From contig NZ_BSTM01000019.1 of NCBI RefSeq assembly GCF_030269515.1, positions 62,001 to 126,000 of the forward strand: a stretch of DNA of 64,000 nucleotides, read 5' to 3'. The notes under the pieces were generated by a model. It was not told where the DNA came from and did no database searches. It worked only from the letters and a program-made list of their open reading frames with translations. Numbering within the stretch: the stretch's first letter is position 1; the number at the start of each line of letters is the position of its first letter. The DNA comes from Actinomadura sp. NBRC 104412 (GTDB lineage Bacteria; Actinomycetota; Actinomycetes; Streptosporangiales; Streptosporangiaceae). Positions 1 to 8,902 of this stretch are shown in pieces. The translations under genes were made by a program, and so were the position numbers.

Positions 1-1
1 G

Positions 2-1537
2 TCGCTGGTAGGCGTGGAGGGTTTCGTCGTGGACGTGGAGGCCGCGATCACCAGCGGGGTTCCCGGGCTCCATCTGGTCGGGCTCCCCGACACCGCGCTG
101 AACGAGGCCCGTGACAGGGTCCGGGCCGCCGTGTACAACTCCGGTGAGGACTGGCCCAATCGCCATGTCACCATCTCCCTGTTTCCGGCCAGCCTGCCCA
201 AACGCGGTTCGATCTTCGATACGGCCATCGCCGTGGCATTGATGGCCGCCGCCGAGGCCATTCCGCCGCGATCCTGTGAGGGCCTGGTGGTGATCGGCGA
301 GCTGGGGCTGGACGGGCGCCTGCGGGCCGTCCCCGGGGCCCTGGCCGCCGTGCTCGCCGCGTCGCAGGCGGGGTGCACGACGGTCGTCGTCCCCAGCGCC
401 AACAGGGCGGAGGCGGAGCTGGTCGACGATCTCCAGGTGATCTCCGCGTCGAGCCTGCGAGGGCTGCTGTGCCTGCTGCGGGACGAGCCACCGCCCATCG
501 AGGAGGCCGAGGAACCTGCGGACGCCTCACCGCACTCGGTCGCCGAAGGGATGGTGCTGAGCGGCCAAGGCAACCGAGGCCCGCTCGATCTGGCGGACGT
601 GCGGGGCCAGGCGGAGGCACGCCGCGCCCTGGAGATCAGCGCCGCGGGCGGGCACCATCTCTTCTTCACCGGTCCCCCGGGCTGCGGCAAGACGATGCTG
701 GCCGAGCGCCTGCCCACGCTCATGCCGCCGCTCGACCGCGAGGAGGCGCTGAAGGTCACCGCGATCCACTCCGTGGCCCGCGCGCTGCCCAGCGATCAGC
801 CGCTGATCACGCGTCCGCCCTTCTACGCGCCGCACCACACCGCGAGCACGGCCGCGATGGTCGGGGGCGGCCACGGCCGGCACATCCAGCCGGGCGCGGT
901 ATCCCTGGCCCACAACGGCATCCTGTTCCTCGACGAGGCCCCCGAGTTCCAGCGGACCGCCCTGGACGCGCTCCGCCAGCCGCTCGAAGAGGGAGAGGTC
1001 AGGATCTCCCGCATCGAGGGCGCGGCCTGCTTTCCGGCCCGGTTCACCCTCGTCCTGGCGGCCAATCCCTGTCCCTGCGCGGCCGCGAAGCAGGTCGACT
1101 GCTGTTGCGCCCCGGGTGTGCGCCGCCGCTACCTCAACAAGCTGTCCGGCCCCCTCCTTGACCGTATCGACCTCAAACTCGAACTGACCCCCGCCAGCCG
1201 TGCCGAACTGCGCTACGACCTGGAGTTCGCCGAGGCCAGCGAGGTCGTCGCCGAACGCGTTCTGCAGGCACGCGAACGTACCGCCAAACGGCTCGCCGAC
1301 ACCCCTTGGCGCTTCAACTCCGAGATTCCAGGTCCCGAGCTTCGCCGCCGGTTCACGCCTCCGCCTGAGGCGATGCGCGCCGCCGACGCCGCGCTTCAGA
1401 ACGGCTCGCTCAGCGTCCGCGGCTTCGACCGGATCCTCCGCGTCGCCTGGACGATCGCCGATCTGGCCGGACGCGACCAGCCCAACGAGGACGACGTCGG
1501 CGGCGCCCTTGCCCTGTGGACCGGGAGGAGACCATGA
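2..1537 (+). CDS. yifB: YifB/ComM-family Mg-chelatase-like AAA+ ATPase, 5' end outside window
   Basis: The reading frame is open from the first bases and has no start codon with a ribosome site, so the N-terminus lies upstream of the window. What remains is about 511 residues. They carry the N-terminal ChlI-type domain (VVDVEAAITSGVPGLHLVGL), a Walker A motif (FTGPPGCGKTML), a Walker B region (ILFLDEAPEF) and a cysteine cluster (CPCAAAKQVDCCCAPG), followed by the C-terminal Mg-chelatase helical domain. The family includes ComM, a hexameric helicase that aids branch migration in natural transformation. In actinobacteria its role is less clear. The stop codon overlaps the dprA start in an ATGA arrangement, so the two genes are translationally coupled. 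Family assignment is very secure; the exact role is inferred. Confidence 0.95.
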   Translation, partial: SLVGVEGFVVDVEAAITSGVPGLHLVGLPDTALNEARDRVRAAVYNSGEDWPNRHVTISLFPASLPKRGSIFDTAIAVALMAAAEAIPPRSCEGLVVIGELGLDGRLRAVPGALAAVLAASQAGCTTVVVPSANRAEAELVDDLQVISASSLRGLLCLLRDEPPPIEEAEEPADASPHSVAEGMVLSGQGNRGPLDLADVRGQAEARRALEISAAGGHHLFFTGPPGCGKTMLAERLPTLMPPLDREEALKVTAIHSVARALPSDQPLITRPPFYAPHHTASTAAMVGGGHGRHIQPGAVSLAHNGILFLDEAPEFQRTALDALRQPLEEGEVRISRIEGAACFPARFTLVLAANPCPCAAAKQVDCCCAPGVRRRYLNKLSGPLLDRIDLKLELTPASRAELRYDLEFAEASEVVAERVLQARERTAKRLADTPWRFNSEIPGPELRRRFTPPPEAMRAADAALQNGSLSVRGFDRILRVAWTIADLAGRDQPNEDDVGGALALWTGRRP

Positions 1538-2790
1538 CCGACGACGACCTCACCGGGCGTGAGCCCGTGCCCGGGCCGGCCGCGCACGAACAGCGGGAGG
1601 GATCCGCGTTGGACGCCCGTGCCGATCAGCCCGTCCAGCAGGTGCGGCAGGAGGAGCGCGAGGCGCGGGCGGCGCTCTGCGCGGCGGCCGAACCAGGGGA
1701 CGCGTTCCTCAACCGGATCCTTGACCACGCGGGCGCGCCGGGAGCCCTCGCCGCTCTTCGCGGCGGACGGCTTCCCGCCGATCTCCAGGCGAGCGAAGGG
1801 GAGCTACGCCGGTTCGACCAATGGCGGATCAGGCTGAAGGCCGCCTCCCTCGAGGAGGATCTCGCCGTCTGCGAGCGTATGGGGATCCGCGTGGTCTGCC
1901 CGGGTGATCCTGAATGGCCCACCACACTGGACGACCTCGGCGCGGCACGTCCCTACGCGTTGTGGCTTCGCGGCCCGGCCGACCTGCGGTACGGGTGCCT
2001 GCGCTCGGTCGCGATGGTCGGATCCCGCGCCGCGTCCCCCTACGGATTGCGGGTGGCCGCCGAGATGAGCACGGAAGTGGCCGAGCGTGGCTGGACGGTG
2101 GTCTCGGGGGGCGCGCTCGGCATCGACGGCGCGGCCCATCGAGGCGCGCTGGCCGCCGACGGGACGACCGTGGCGGTGTTCGCCAACGGTGTGGACGTTC
2201 CCTACCCGAGCAGCAACGAAGGGCTGTTCGCGGAGCTGGCCAGACGGTGCCTGCTGATCAGCGAGTCGCCGCCGGGCACCCCGCCGCACCGGCTCCGCTT
2301 CCTCGTCCGGAACCGGGTGATCGCCGCGCTCTCCCGGGGCACGGTGATCGTCGAGGCGGAGCGCCGCAGCGGGGCGCTCAACACCGCCGCCTGGGCGCGC
2401 AGGCTGGGACGCGCGCTGATGGTGGTGCCCGGACCGGTCGACTCCCGTTCGTCGGCCGGATGCCTGCGGCTGCTGCGCGAGGATCCGGAGACCATTTTGG
2501 TAACCTGCGCCGACGAGGTGATCGAAGCGGTGGGCGACCTGGGCACCGACCTGGCTCCACGGCCGAGCGCCCCTGTTCTGCCCCGTGACCGCCTGGATCC
2601 ACCGACCCGCGCGGTGCTGGAGGCGTTCCCGTCCCGTGGCACGACCGGTCCGGCGCAGCTCGCCGCCAAGGCGGGCATGGACATCTTCTCGGTGAACGGC
2701 AAGCTCGGTCTTCTCGCCGCCGGAGGGTTCGTCGAGCGCGCCGACGCGGGCTGGCGCCTGACCCGGGCCGCCAGATCAAGGGACTACTGA
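1534..2790 (+). CDS. dprA: DNA-processing protein DprA
   Basis: The 418-residue product belongs to the DprA/Smf family, which binds single-stranded DNA and loads RecA. The ATG at 1534 is chosen because GGGAGGAG lies three bases upstream; a GTG at 1516 would start before that site. The Rossmann-like core is clear: GSRAASPYGLRVAAEM, then VSGGALGIDGAAHRGAL, then a region ending YPSSNEGLFAELA. About 90 N-terminal residues resemble the SAM-like extension, and the last 60 residues fit the DprA winged-helix domain. It overlaps yifB by four bases, a pairing common in actinobacteria. Its 3' end overlaps the 3' end of the convergent DUF2469 gene by seven bases. Confidence 0.95.
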   Translation: MTDDDLTGREPVPGPAAHEQREGSALDARADQPVQQVRQEEREARAALCAAAEPGDAFLNRILDHAGAPGALAALRGGRLPADLQASEGELRRFDQWRIRLKAASLEEDLAVCERMGIRVVCPGDPEWPTTLDDLGAARPYALWLRGPADLRYGCLRSVAMVGSRAASPYGLRVAAEMSTEVAERGWTVVSGGALGIDGAAHRGALAADGTTVAVFANGVDVPYPSSNEGLFAELARRCLLISESPPGTPPHRLRFLVRNRVIAALSRGTVIVEAERRSGALNTAAWARRLGRALMVVPGPVDSRSSAGCLRLLREDPETILVTCADEVIEAVGDLGTDLAPRPSAPVLPRDRLDPPTRAVLEAFPSRGTTGPAQLAAKAGMDIFSVNGKLGLLAAGGFVERADAGWRLTRAARSRDY

Positions 2791-3098
2791 TCGGCGGGGA
2801 GTTCGAAATCGCTCTTGGCGAGTTCCTCGACGTTGACGTCCTTGAACGTAACGACACGGACGTTCTTGACGAAGCGGGCGGGTCTGTACATGTCCCAGAC
2901 CCAGGCGTCCTGCATCGTGACCTCGAAGTAGACCTCGCCGTTCTCGGTGCTGCGCACCTGAAGGTCCACCGAGTTGGTGAGGTAGAAGCGCCGCTCGGTC
3001 TCGACGACATAGGTGAACAGACCGACCACGTCGCGGTACTCGCGATAGAGCTGCAGCTCCATCTCGGTCTCGTACTTCTCGAGATCCTCGGCGCTCAC
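2784..3098 (-). CDS. DUF2469 protein
   Basis: This 104-residue acidic protein begins MSAEDLEKYETEMELQLYRE and contains the strongly conserved core EVTMQDAWVWDMYRPARFVK. It matches the actinobacteria-wide DUF2469 family, whose function is unknown. It lies directly downstream of rnhB, with a four-base overlap (start codon at 3098, rnhB stop at 3095), so the two genes are almost certainly co-translated. No signal peptide or membrane segment is visible. In many actinobacteria the next genes (yraN, yifB, dprA) continue on the same strand. Here yifB and dprA face the other way, so the block appears inverted. Confidence 0.9.
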   Translation of the reverse strand: MSAEDLEKYETEMELQLYREYRDVVGLFTYVVETERRFYLTNSVDLQVRSTENGEVYFEVTMQDAWVWDMYRPARFVKNVRVVTFKDVNVEELAKSDFELPADQ

Positions 3099-3841
3099 GC
3101 TGGTGCCCCTTCTTCAGTCCGGCCGTCGCCGGGAATCTCTCCCAGAAGATCCTCCCCGGCGTCCTCCCCGATGGCCATCACCTCTCCATTCTTACGCAGC
3201 GCCCGCCCCACATTGACGTAGGAGAACCGATGCTCAGGACAGGGACCGTGTTCGGCCAGTGCCGCAGAGTGATCGCGCGTGACATACCCCTTGTGCTCGT
3301 CGAATCCGTACTGCGGGTACCGATCATGCAGGGCGACCATGATCCGGTCTCGGGTGACCTTGGCCACGATCGACGCCGCGGCCACGCAGGCGGCCACCTG
3401 ATCCCCCTTGATCACGGCCAGCGAGGGCACGCCGACCCCGGGCACCGGGAACCCGTCGCTCAGCACGTACGCGGGCCGCCGCTCCAGCGCCGCGAGCGCT
3501 CGTCGCATCCCGGTGATGTTGCACCGGTGCACGCCGATCCGGTCGATGTCATGGCACGGGATGACGATCACGCTCCACGCCAGGGCCCGCTCGATGATCT
3601 CGGCGTACAGTTCCTCCCGCCGCGCCGGCGTGAGCAGTTTGGAATCGGTCAGCCCCTCGATCCGCCCCCGCTTGCCTCCCGCAAGGATCACCGCCCCCAC
3701 CACGAGCGGCCCCGCGCACGCGCCCCGTCCCGCCTCGTCCACACCGGCCACCGGCGAGAACCCGGCGTGCTCAAGCACGCGCTCATAGGCGTGCAACCCT
3801 GCGTCTCGTCGCGGTGTGTAGCGGAGCGGCCGACCCTTCAT
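3095..3841 (-). CDS. rnhB: Ribonuclease HII
   Basis: The 248-residue enzyme cleaves the RNA strand of RNA-DNA hybrids, including single ribonucleotides misincorporated in DNA. The acidic active site is visible in GVDEAGRGACAGPLVVGAVI (the DE pair), TDSKLL, and a third aspartate in LSDGFPVPG. The histidine-rich distal part (DRYPQYGFDEHKGYVTRDH) is typical of the family. About 15 residues precede the usual family start, and the tail of about 25 acidic residues is an unconserved extension. It ends four bases inside the DUF2469 start. The upstream gap to lepB is about one kilobase, so this gene probably has its own promoter. Confidence 0.95.
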   Translation of the reverse strand: MKGRPLRYTPRRDAGLHAYERVLEHAGFSPVAGVDEAGRGACAGPLVVGAVILAGGKRGRIEGLTDSKLLTPARREELYAEIIERALAWSVIVIPCHDIDRIGVHRCNITGMRRALAALERRPAYVLSDGFPVPGVGVPSLAVIKGDQVAACVAAASIVAKVTRDRIMVALHDRYPQYGFDEHKGYVTRDHSAALAEHGPCPEHRFSYVNVGRALRKNGEVMAIGEDAGEDLLGEIPGDGRTEEGAPA

Positions 3842-4854
3842 GCCCCGCAGGGTACGTCGCCGAAACCCATCAAGGTCCCCCGATTCCCCCGATCACTCCC
3901 CCATCGATACCGATGACCACCACACAAATCAGCACTTACCTGACCAAACGCCCAATCACCACCCGCAACGCTAGCCCGCCCACTCGGAACCCTCACCGCA
4001 CCACCCACTCACACGGCAACACGCCATCCGCTGCTTCACCGAAATTCCGAATCCCCGCCCCAGGCGGAGGCAACAACTCGAACTCACCGCCTGGACCACC
4101 ACCACTCGAGCCGCTGACCTGCCGCACCTGCACGGCTTCGCAGGCGGCCCGAGCTCGACCGCGACACCGCGAACGCCGACCCACCACAGCGGCTGCACCG
4201 AAGGCGTCAACACCCGTACGAAAAGGATCATGCGGCAGCCGCACAGCCGTGCCAGTTCGAATACTCGGCCACCGCGTCCCGCTGCGGTGATGATCGCTCA
4301 GCGCCATCACCGATGACCCGACAGGGCAGCGACCCTGCGCCGGCTGATCACTCCCACCGACCCCACTTCCGCCTGGACTGTCGCGACAAGCGTGTAGGTG
4401 GGGTGGTGATCCGGAAGGCCCGAGCCCGTTGGCTTCGGCCGAGAAGATCCATGTGATCAACGACGAGAGGATGAGCGGGCGAGCGGGCCGGATATTCGGC
4501 TCGCCCAGGAACGGATTCGTCCCGGAGAACGTGATCGGACAGGTCCCCGGCCTCGACATGCCGCCGTCTCTCGTCCTCCTGACCAGTCGCCCGGGTCTTC
4601 CGAGGCGTACCGGTACACGCCGCGACCGGGAGCGGGTTCGGGGTGATACCCGGCGCTGATCCGGCACGACCACGGCGTGGGCAGAGGGGCGGCCGTTGGC
4701 CGGTCTGGCAGGACCGCTTACGGTCGGCTCGAGCCGGGCGGTGTGGAGATCGAGTCTGTTCATCCGGCCACGTGATCGACGGCCCGGGCCGACAGCCACT
4801 GACCACTCGCTCGCCGGCGAGATCACTTTCACGTTCGGGGAAATATCAGCGCGG
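3842..4854. other. Gene-poor region between rnhB and lepB
   Basis: No gene is supported here. The left half (about 3870-4100) is C/A-rich on the plus strand and less GC-rich than its surroundings. Open frames on both strands give arginine/proline/threonine-rich translations with no recognisable domain and no good ribosome site. The best coding-like stretch is a plus frame ending at 4659, with G or C at most third positions between about 4429 and 4600. It lacks a convincing start and resembles nothing I know. It could be a decayed gene. I see no tRNA, inverted terminal repeats or transposase motif. Confidence 0.5.
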
Positions 4855-5775
4855 TTATCGGCGGAGGCGGCGGCGTAGGTAGGTGATGGGGACGGCACCG
4901 ACCAGGCCCAAGGCGATCGGGGTGGCCGGTACGGCGGCGGAGGCGGCGTTCAGGCCGGGTTGGTCGTAGGTCTTGGGGATCGGGAGGGTGCCGATCCGGT
5001 TCAGGGGCCAGACGATGACGAAGGCGCGGCCGATCACGCGGTTGGTGGGGATCGTGCCGCCACCTGGGTCGCCGCGATGCGAACGGGAGTCGAAGGACAG
5101 GTCGCGGTGGTCGCCCATCACCCAGAGCTGGCCCGGCTTGACGGTGACCTCGAAGGGGTCATCGGAGGGCTTGTTCCGTTCGTTGGTGACCGGGTCGGTG
5201 AACAGATAGGAGTCCTCGTTGAGGGGGACGCCGTTGACGGTGACGCGGCCCTTGGCGTCACAGCACTTCACCCGGTCACCGGGGATGCCGATGACCCGCT
5301 TGATGTAGTCCTTCTCCGTGGGGGCGACACCGAAGGCGGTTCCGATGGTTCGCAGCAACTTCGCGACGGGGTTGCCGGGCTCCTGGACCTCGGTCTCCGG
5401 GTCCCACGAGTCCAGGCCGTTGAAGACCACGATGTCACCGCGCTTCACGTCGCGCGTATGGTAAACGATCTTGTTGACCAGGACGCGGTCGCCCACCTGC
5501 AGCGTGTTCTCCATCGAGCCCGAGGGGATGTAGAACGCCTGAACGGCGAACGCCTTGATGACCAGTGCGAGGACGAGCGCGACCCCGATCAGGATCGGGA
5601 GTTCCTTCCAGAAGGAGCCCTGCTTCTTGGCCTTCTTGCCCTTGGCGGGCCCGCGCTTACGCTCGGAGTCGGAATCCTTCTCGGAGTCCTGCTCAGAGGT
5701 CACGGCCTGCTCGTTCTCGGGCACCGCGCCCTCGGCCTCGGATCGCACGTTTCTCCGATCGTCCTCGTCGTCCAT
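4855..5775 (-). CDS. lepB: Type I signal peptidase
   Basis: The 306-residue protein has about 55 charged cytoplasmic residues, then a membrane span near residues 58-76 (LPILIGVALVLALVIKAF). The catalytic box follows, FYIPSGSMENTLQVGDRVLV, with nucleophile Ser87. The general-base lysine lies in YIKRVIGIPGDRV (Lys159). A distal box includes GDHRDLSFDSRSH. A second hydrophobic stretch near the C-terminus (PATPIALGLVGAVPITYL) followed by arginines suggests a second anchor, as in several actinobacterial signal peptidases. It removes Sec and Tat signal peptides at the outer membrane face. It follows rplS on the same strand after a gap of about 570 bases. Confidence 0.95.
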   Translation of the reverse strand: MDDEDDRRNVRSEAEGAVPENEQAVTSEQDSEKDSDSERKRGPAKGKKAKKQGSFWKELPILIGVALVLALVIKAFAVQAFYIPSGSMENTLQVGDRVLVNKIVYHTRDVKRGDIVVFNGLDSWDPETEVQEPGNPVAKLLRTIGTAFGVAPTEKDYIKRVIGIPGDRVKCCDAKGRVTVNGVPLNEDSYLFTDPVTNERNKPSDDPFEVTVKPGQLWVMGDHRDLSFDSRSHRGDPGGGTIPTNRVIGRAFVIVWPLNRIGTLPIPKTYDQPGLNAASAAVPATPIALGLVGAVPITYLRRRLRR

Positions 5776-6342
5776 CAGAGCGAAAGCCTATCGGCGCCGA
5801 GGCCACGGCACCGTGTCCCCGGCCGTGTCGCCCGCTGGGACGTGTGCGTCAAACAGACGTACACCGCCAAATCGGCAACGCCTCGGTCGATACGCCGGTT
5901 CCCGCGAGGCCGGATGAGGGTGGAGACCCTATTCCGAACGGACGGCCGCCACACGGGCGGCTCCACGTTCCGATCCGACCCAGGGGCTTCGCCGCCTGGG
6001 TGGCGTTTTGGGTGGTTTCTTTGTGGAGGTCTTCTACTTCGCCTCGTCGAGTCGCCGCGTTCGCGCCGATTGGCGAGGCTGGCCCCCTGCGTCCTGCCTG
6101 ATCACGGTGGGCCGGGGCTCCCCAATGGCTTCGCCGGACGCGGCGTCCCACTCACTACCGCCTGAGGCGGCTCCTCGCGCTCGATCCCACGAGGACCCGC
6201 CTGCGGACGAGCTCAGTCGGCCGTTCTGAGAGGGAATGGGGCCTGCTTTCCGGGCGACCCCTCCGTCCAGCGGATCGCGAGGGCGCTTGGGTGGCTCTTC
6301 CTGCCCGGCCCCGGTTGGGGCCGGGTGCCCTGAACGGGGGCG
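5776..6342. other. Intergenic region between rplS and lepB
   Basis: No gene is supported. The rplS side holds a terminator-like hairpin (6304-6325). Around 5981-6002 is a second inverted repeat (CCCAGG ... CCTGGG) followed by T-rich sequence on the plus strand. The stretch from about 6000 to 6235 gives open frames in several phases but no recognisable protein or ribosome site. The lepB promoter should lie in the first 200 bases. A TAGGCT hexamer about 10 bases before the lepB ATG could be a -10 element of a nearly leaderless message, but I cannot confirm it. Confidence 0.45.
6304..6325 (-). terminator. Hairpin downstream of rplS
   Basis: A perfect nine-base inverted repeat (CCCGGCCCC / GGGGCCGGG) with a four-base loop lies 18 bases past the rplS stop. 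No T-run follows, as is common for actinobacterial L-shaped terminators. Confidence 0.6.
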
Positions 6343-6693
6343 TCAGAAGTCCCGCTTCTCCTTGATGCGGGCGGCCTTGCCGCGCAGGTTGCGGAGGTAG
6401 TAGAGCTTCGCGCGGCGGACGTCGCCCCGGGTGACGACCTCGATCTTGTCGATCGACGGGCTGTTGAGCGGGAAGGTGCGCTCGACGCCGACGCTGTAGC
6501 TGACCTTGCGGACGGTGAAGGTCTCACGGGCGCCGCCGCCCTGGCGCCGGATCACCACGCCCTGGAAGACCTGGATACGGCTCCTGTTGCCCTCCGTGAC
6601 GCGGACGTGCACCTTGAGCGTGTCGCCCGGACGGAAGTCCGGGACGTCGGTGCGCATCGCGGCCTTCTCGATCTCCTGGATCAGGGTGTGCAT
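6343..6693 (-). CDS. rplS: 50S ribosomal protein L19
   Basis: The 116-residue protein starts MHTLIQEIEKAAMR. The ATG at 6693 is chosen because GAGGAAA sits just upstream and it matches the usual L19 start; the same frame is open 41 codons further but that part is not conserved. Diagnostic stretches are FRPGDTLKVHVRVTEGNRSR, IQVFQGVVIRRQGGG and the basic C-terminus LYYLRNLRGKAARIKEKRD. L19 sits at the 30S-50S interface. The gene follows trmD after about 134 bases on the same strand, in the standard rpsP-khpA-rimM-trmD-rplS order. Confidence 0.97.
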   Translation of the reverse strand: MHTLIQEIEKAAMRTDVPDFRPGDTLKVHVRVTEGNRSRIQVFQGVVIRRQGGGARETFTVRKVSYSVGVERTFPLNSPSIDKIEVVTRGDVRRAKLYYLRNLRGKAARIKEKRDF

Positions 6694-6827
6694 GGCGGCG
6701 TTTCCTCGCAGGTCGAACGCGGACGTCGAGAGGCCCCTCCCGGCTCGTGCATGGGGCGTCGCGCCGCGCGATGTGTGGTGGCTCGAAAGTCGCGCGCAGC
6801 ACGCGTCAGCGCGCACAGGGCGACGCT

Positions 6828-7613
6828 CTAGTGTGCCATAGGTTCGCCGTCCACCGGAAAACCGGCCTCCTCGAGGACCTGCCGATCGCGCTCGTCGAAG
6901 GCGTCGGCGGGCATCCGTGCCAGCAGTTCGGGACGGTTCCGGGCGGTACGGCGAAGGGCCTGGTCGCGACGCCAGCGAGCGATCGCCCCGTGGTTGCCGG
7001 ACAGCAGGACGTCCGGGACGGCGCGGTCGCGCCAGACGGGTGGCTTGGTGTAGACGGGGCCTTCGAGCAGGGATTCCATCGCGCCCGGGGCGAACGAGTC
7101 GTCGGCCACCGAGGCGGCGTTGCCCAGGACACCGGGGAGCAGACGGCCCACGGCCTCCACGATCACCAGGACGGCGACCTCCCCGCCGGCGAGCACGAAG
7201 TCGCCGAGGCTGACCTCGTCCACCGGCATGCGGGTACGGGCCTCCTCGACCACGCGGGAGTCGATGCCCTCGTACCGTCCGCAGGCGAACAGCAGCCAGT
7301 CCTCGGTGGCGAGCTCGGCGGCCATGGCCTGGGTGAACGGGCGCCCGCTGGGCGTGGGGACCAGCAGGCGCGGGATGCGCGGGCCGGGTGGCGCGATGGT
7401 GTCCAGGGCCTCGCCCCAGGGTTCGGGTTTCATCACCATGCCGGGGCCGCCGCCGTAGGGGGTGTCGTCGACGGTGCGGTGCCGGTCGTGCGTCCAGTCC
7501 CGCAGGTCGTGGACGTGGACGTTCAGGATTCCCGCGCGCCGGGCCTTGCCGAGCAGGGAGACGTCCAGAGGGGCGAAGTAGTCCGGGAAGATCGTGACGA
7601 TGTCGATTCTCAT
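6828..7613 (-). CDS. trmD: tRNA (guanine-N1)-methyltransferase TrmD
   Basis: The 261-residue SPOUT-class enzyme methylates G37 of tRNAs and so prevents frameshifting. It begins MRIDIVTIFPDYFAPLD. The knotted S-adenosylmethionine site is visible as LLVPTPSGRPFTQAMAAEL, FACGRYEGIDSRV and SLGDFVLAGGEVAVLVI. The C-terminal tRNA-binding part includes YTKPPVWRDRAVPDVLLSGN. The start overlaps the rimM stop by four bases, so translation is coupled. Length and motifs are normal for the family. Confidence 0.97.
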   Translation of the reverse strand: MRIDIVTIFPDYFAPLDVSLLGKARRAGILNVHVHDLRDWTHDRHRTVDDTPYGGGPGMVMKPEPWGEALDTIAPPGPRIPRLLVPTPSGRPFTQAMAAELATEDWLLFACGRYEGIDSRVVEEARTRMPVDEVSLGDFVLAGGEVAVLVIVEAVGRLLPGVLGNAASVADDSFAPGAMESLLEGPVYTKPPVWRDRAVPDVLLSGNHGAIARWRRDQALRRTARNRPELLARMPADAFDERDRQVLEEAGFPVDGEPMAH

Positions 7614-8197
7614 AGCTCGTCGAGACCGGGCGGGGGGTCGACCACCAGCCGTCCGCCGGCGACGTCCACCTCGGGGACCAGCGCGGCGACGAAGGGGATC
7701 AGCGACTCACCGCCATCGGGGCGGCGGATCACCAGGAGGTCCTGCCCGGAGTGCCGGACCTCGGTGACCGCGCCGAGCTCGTCCCCCGTGACGGTGACGG
7801 CGGCGAGGCCGATGAGCTCCTGGTCGTGGAACTCGTCGGGGTCGGGGGACGCGGGGATGTCGGTGGGGTCGACGACCAGCCAGGCACCGCGGAGCTTCTC
7901 CGCGGTGTCGCGGTCGCCGACCCCGGCGAAGCGCACGAGCAGACGGCCCGAGTGCCAGCGGGCACGCTCGACCGTCAGGGGGCCGAGGCCCGGTGGGTCG
8001 GTGGCGAGCTCGGTGCCCGGGGCGAACCGCAGATTCGGATCGTCGGTGCGGACGTCCAGGGTGACCTCACCGCGGACACCGTGCGGCCGTCCGATCCGGC
8101 CGACGACGAGCGGGTCGGCGCCCTCCGCGGGGGCGGAGCCCCGGACTCCCGGGGCCGCGCCCGAAGGACGATCGGGGGGCGGCCCGCCCGAGGTCAT
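7610..8197 (-). CDS. rimM: 16S rRNA processing protein RimM
   Basis: The 195-residue protein assists 30S head maturation and binds S19. The N-terminal RimM domain contains the signature VVGRIGRPHGVRGEVTLDV. The C-terminal PRC-barrel part has FHDQELIGLAAV and a conserved end LIPFVAALVPEVD. About 25 extra Pro/Gly-rich N-terminal residues precede the conserved part. The ATG at 8197 begins two bases after the khpA stop, and the 3' end overlaps trmD, so this is one operon. Confidence 0.94.
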   Translation of the reverse strand: MTSGGPPPDRPSGAAPGVRGSAPAEGADPLVVGRIGRPHGVRGEVTLDVRTDDPNLRFAPGTELATDPPGLGPLTVERARWHSGRLLVRFAGVGDRDTAEKLRGAWLVVDPTDIPASPDPDEFHDQELIGLAAVTVTGDELGAVTEVRHSGQDLLVIRRPDGGESLIPFVAALVPEVDVAGGRLVVDPPPGLDEL

Positions 8198-8199
8198 GG

Positions 8200-8442
8200 T
8201 CAGCGGACCTCGTTGACATCGAGCAGATCAACGCGCACGTACCGGCCCCCGGACAGGGCGCTGATGACCGTGCGCAGGGCCTTGGCGGTACGCCCGCTGC
8301 GGCCGATGACCTTGCCGAGGTCGTCGGGGTGCACCCGCACCTCGAGGACCCGGCCGCCCCTGATCCTGCGGGCGCGCACCCGGACGTCGTCCGGGTTCTC
8401 GACGATCCCGCGGACCAGATGCTCGAGCGCTTCTTCGAGCAC
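8200..8442 (-). CDS. khpA: KH-domain RNA-binding protein KhpA
   Basis: This 80-residue protein is a single type II KH domain. Its RNA-binding GxxG loop is in KVIGRSGRTAKALRTVI, followed by VRVDLLDV. I place the start at the GTG at 8442 (VLEEALEHLVRGIVENPDD), because the conserved sequence begins there and the codon overlaps the end of rpsP by a few bases. The longer upstream frame is unconserved arginine/proline sequence. KhpA usually pairs with KhpB/EloR, which is not in this window. The genes rpsP, khpA, rimM and trmD form one operon. Confidence 0.92.
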   Translation of the reverse strand: MLEEALEHLVRGIVENPDDVRVRARRIRGGRVLEVRVHPDDLGKVIGRSGRTAKALRTVISALSGGRYVRVDLLDVNEVR

Positions 8443-8443
8443 G

Positions 8444-8902
8444 TCAGCCCTCGCTCTTAGCTTCGGTGGACTCCTCGGCCTTGGCGTCCTCGCCCTTGGC
8501 CTTCTTCGGCTCGGCCTTCTTCCTGGCCTTGGTCTGGGTGGCCGGGGCCTCGACGTCGCCCATCGACTCCTTGACCGCGGCCTCGAAGACGGCCTTCTTG
8601 TCGGGCCTGGGCTCGGCCACCTTGAGCGTGCCCTCGGCACCGGGCTCGCCCTTGAACTTCTGCCAGTCGCCGGTGATCTTCAGCAGGTTGAGCACGGGCC
8701 GGGTCGGCTGCGCGCCGACGCCGAGCCAGTACTGCGCCCGCTCCGAGTTCACCTCGATGCGCGAGGGCTCCTCCTTGGGGTGGTAGAGCCCGATCTCCTC
8801 GATCGCCCGTCCGTCACGCTTGGTACGGGCATCGGCGACGACGATCCGGTACTGCGGGTTCCGGATCTTCCCCAGACGCTTGAGCTTGATCTTGACTGCC
8901 AC
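8444..8902 (-). CDS. rpsP: 30S ribosomal protein S16
   Basis: The 152-residue protein begins at a GTG (8902) as VAVKIKLKRLGKIRNPQYRI, the conserved S16 start. The core continues RIVVADARTKRDGRAIEEIG and YWLGVGAQPTRPVLNLLKIT. S16 proteins are usually 80-100 residues. The remaining 60 or so residues are an acidic/lysine/alanine tail (KARKKAEPKKAKGED), as seen in many actinobacteria. GGAG lies about 12 bases before the start. It is the first gene of the rpsP-khpA-rimM-trmD run. Confidence 0.95.
   Translation of the reverse strand: MAVKIKLKRLGKIRNPQYRIVVADARTKRDGRAIEEIGLYHPKEEPSRIEVNSERAQYWLGVGAQPTRPVLNLLKITGDWQKFKGEPGAEGTLKVAEPRPDKKAVFEAAVKESMGDVEAPATQTKARKKAEPKKAKGEDAKAEESTEAKSEG

Noticed and set aside
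4429..4659. Possible small gene in the rnhB-lepB gap
   Set aside because: Codon third positions look GC-biased, but there is no ribosome site or recognisable product.
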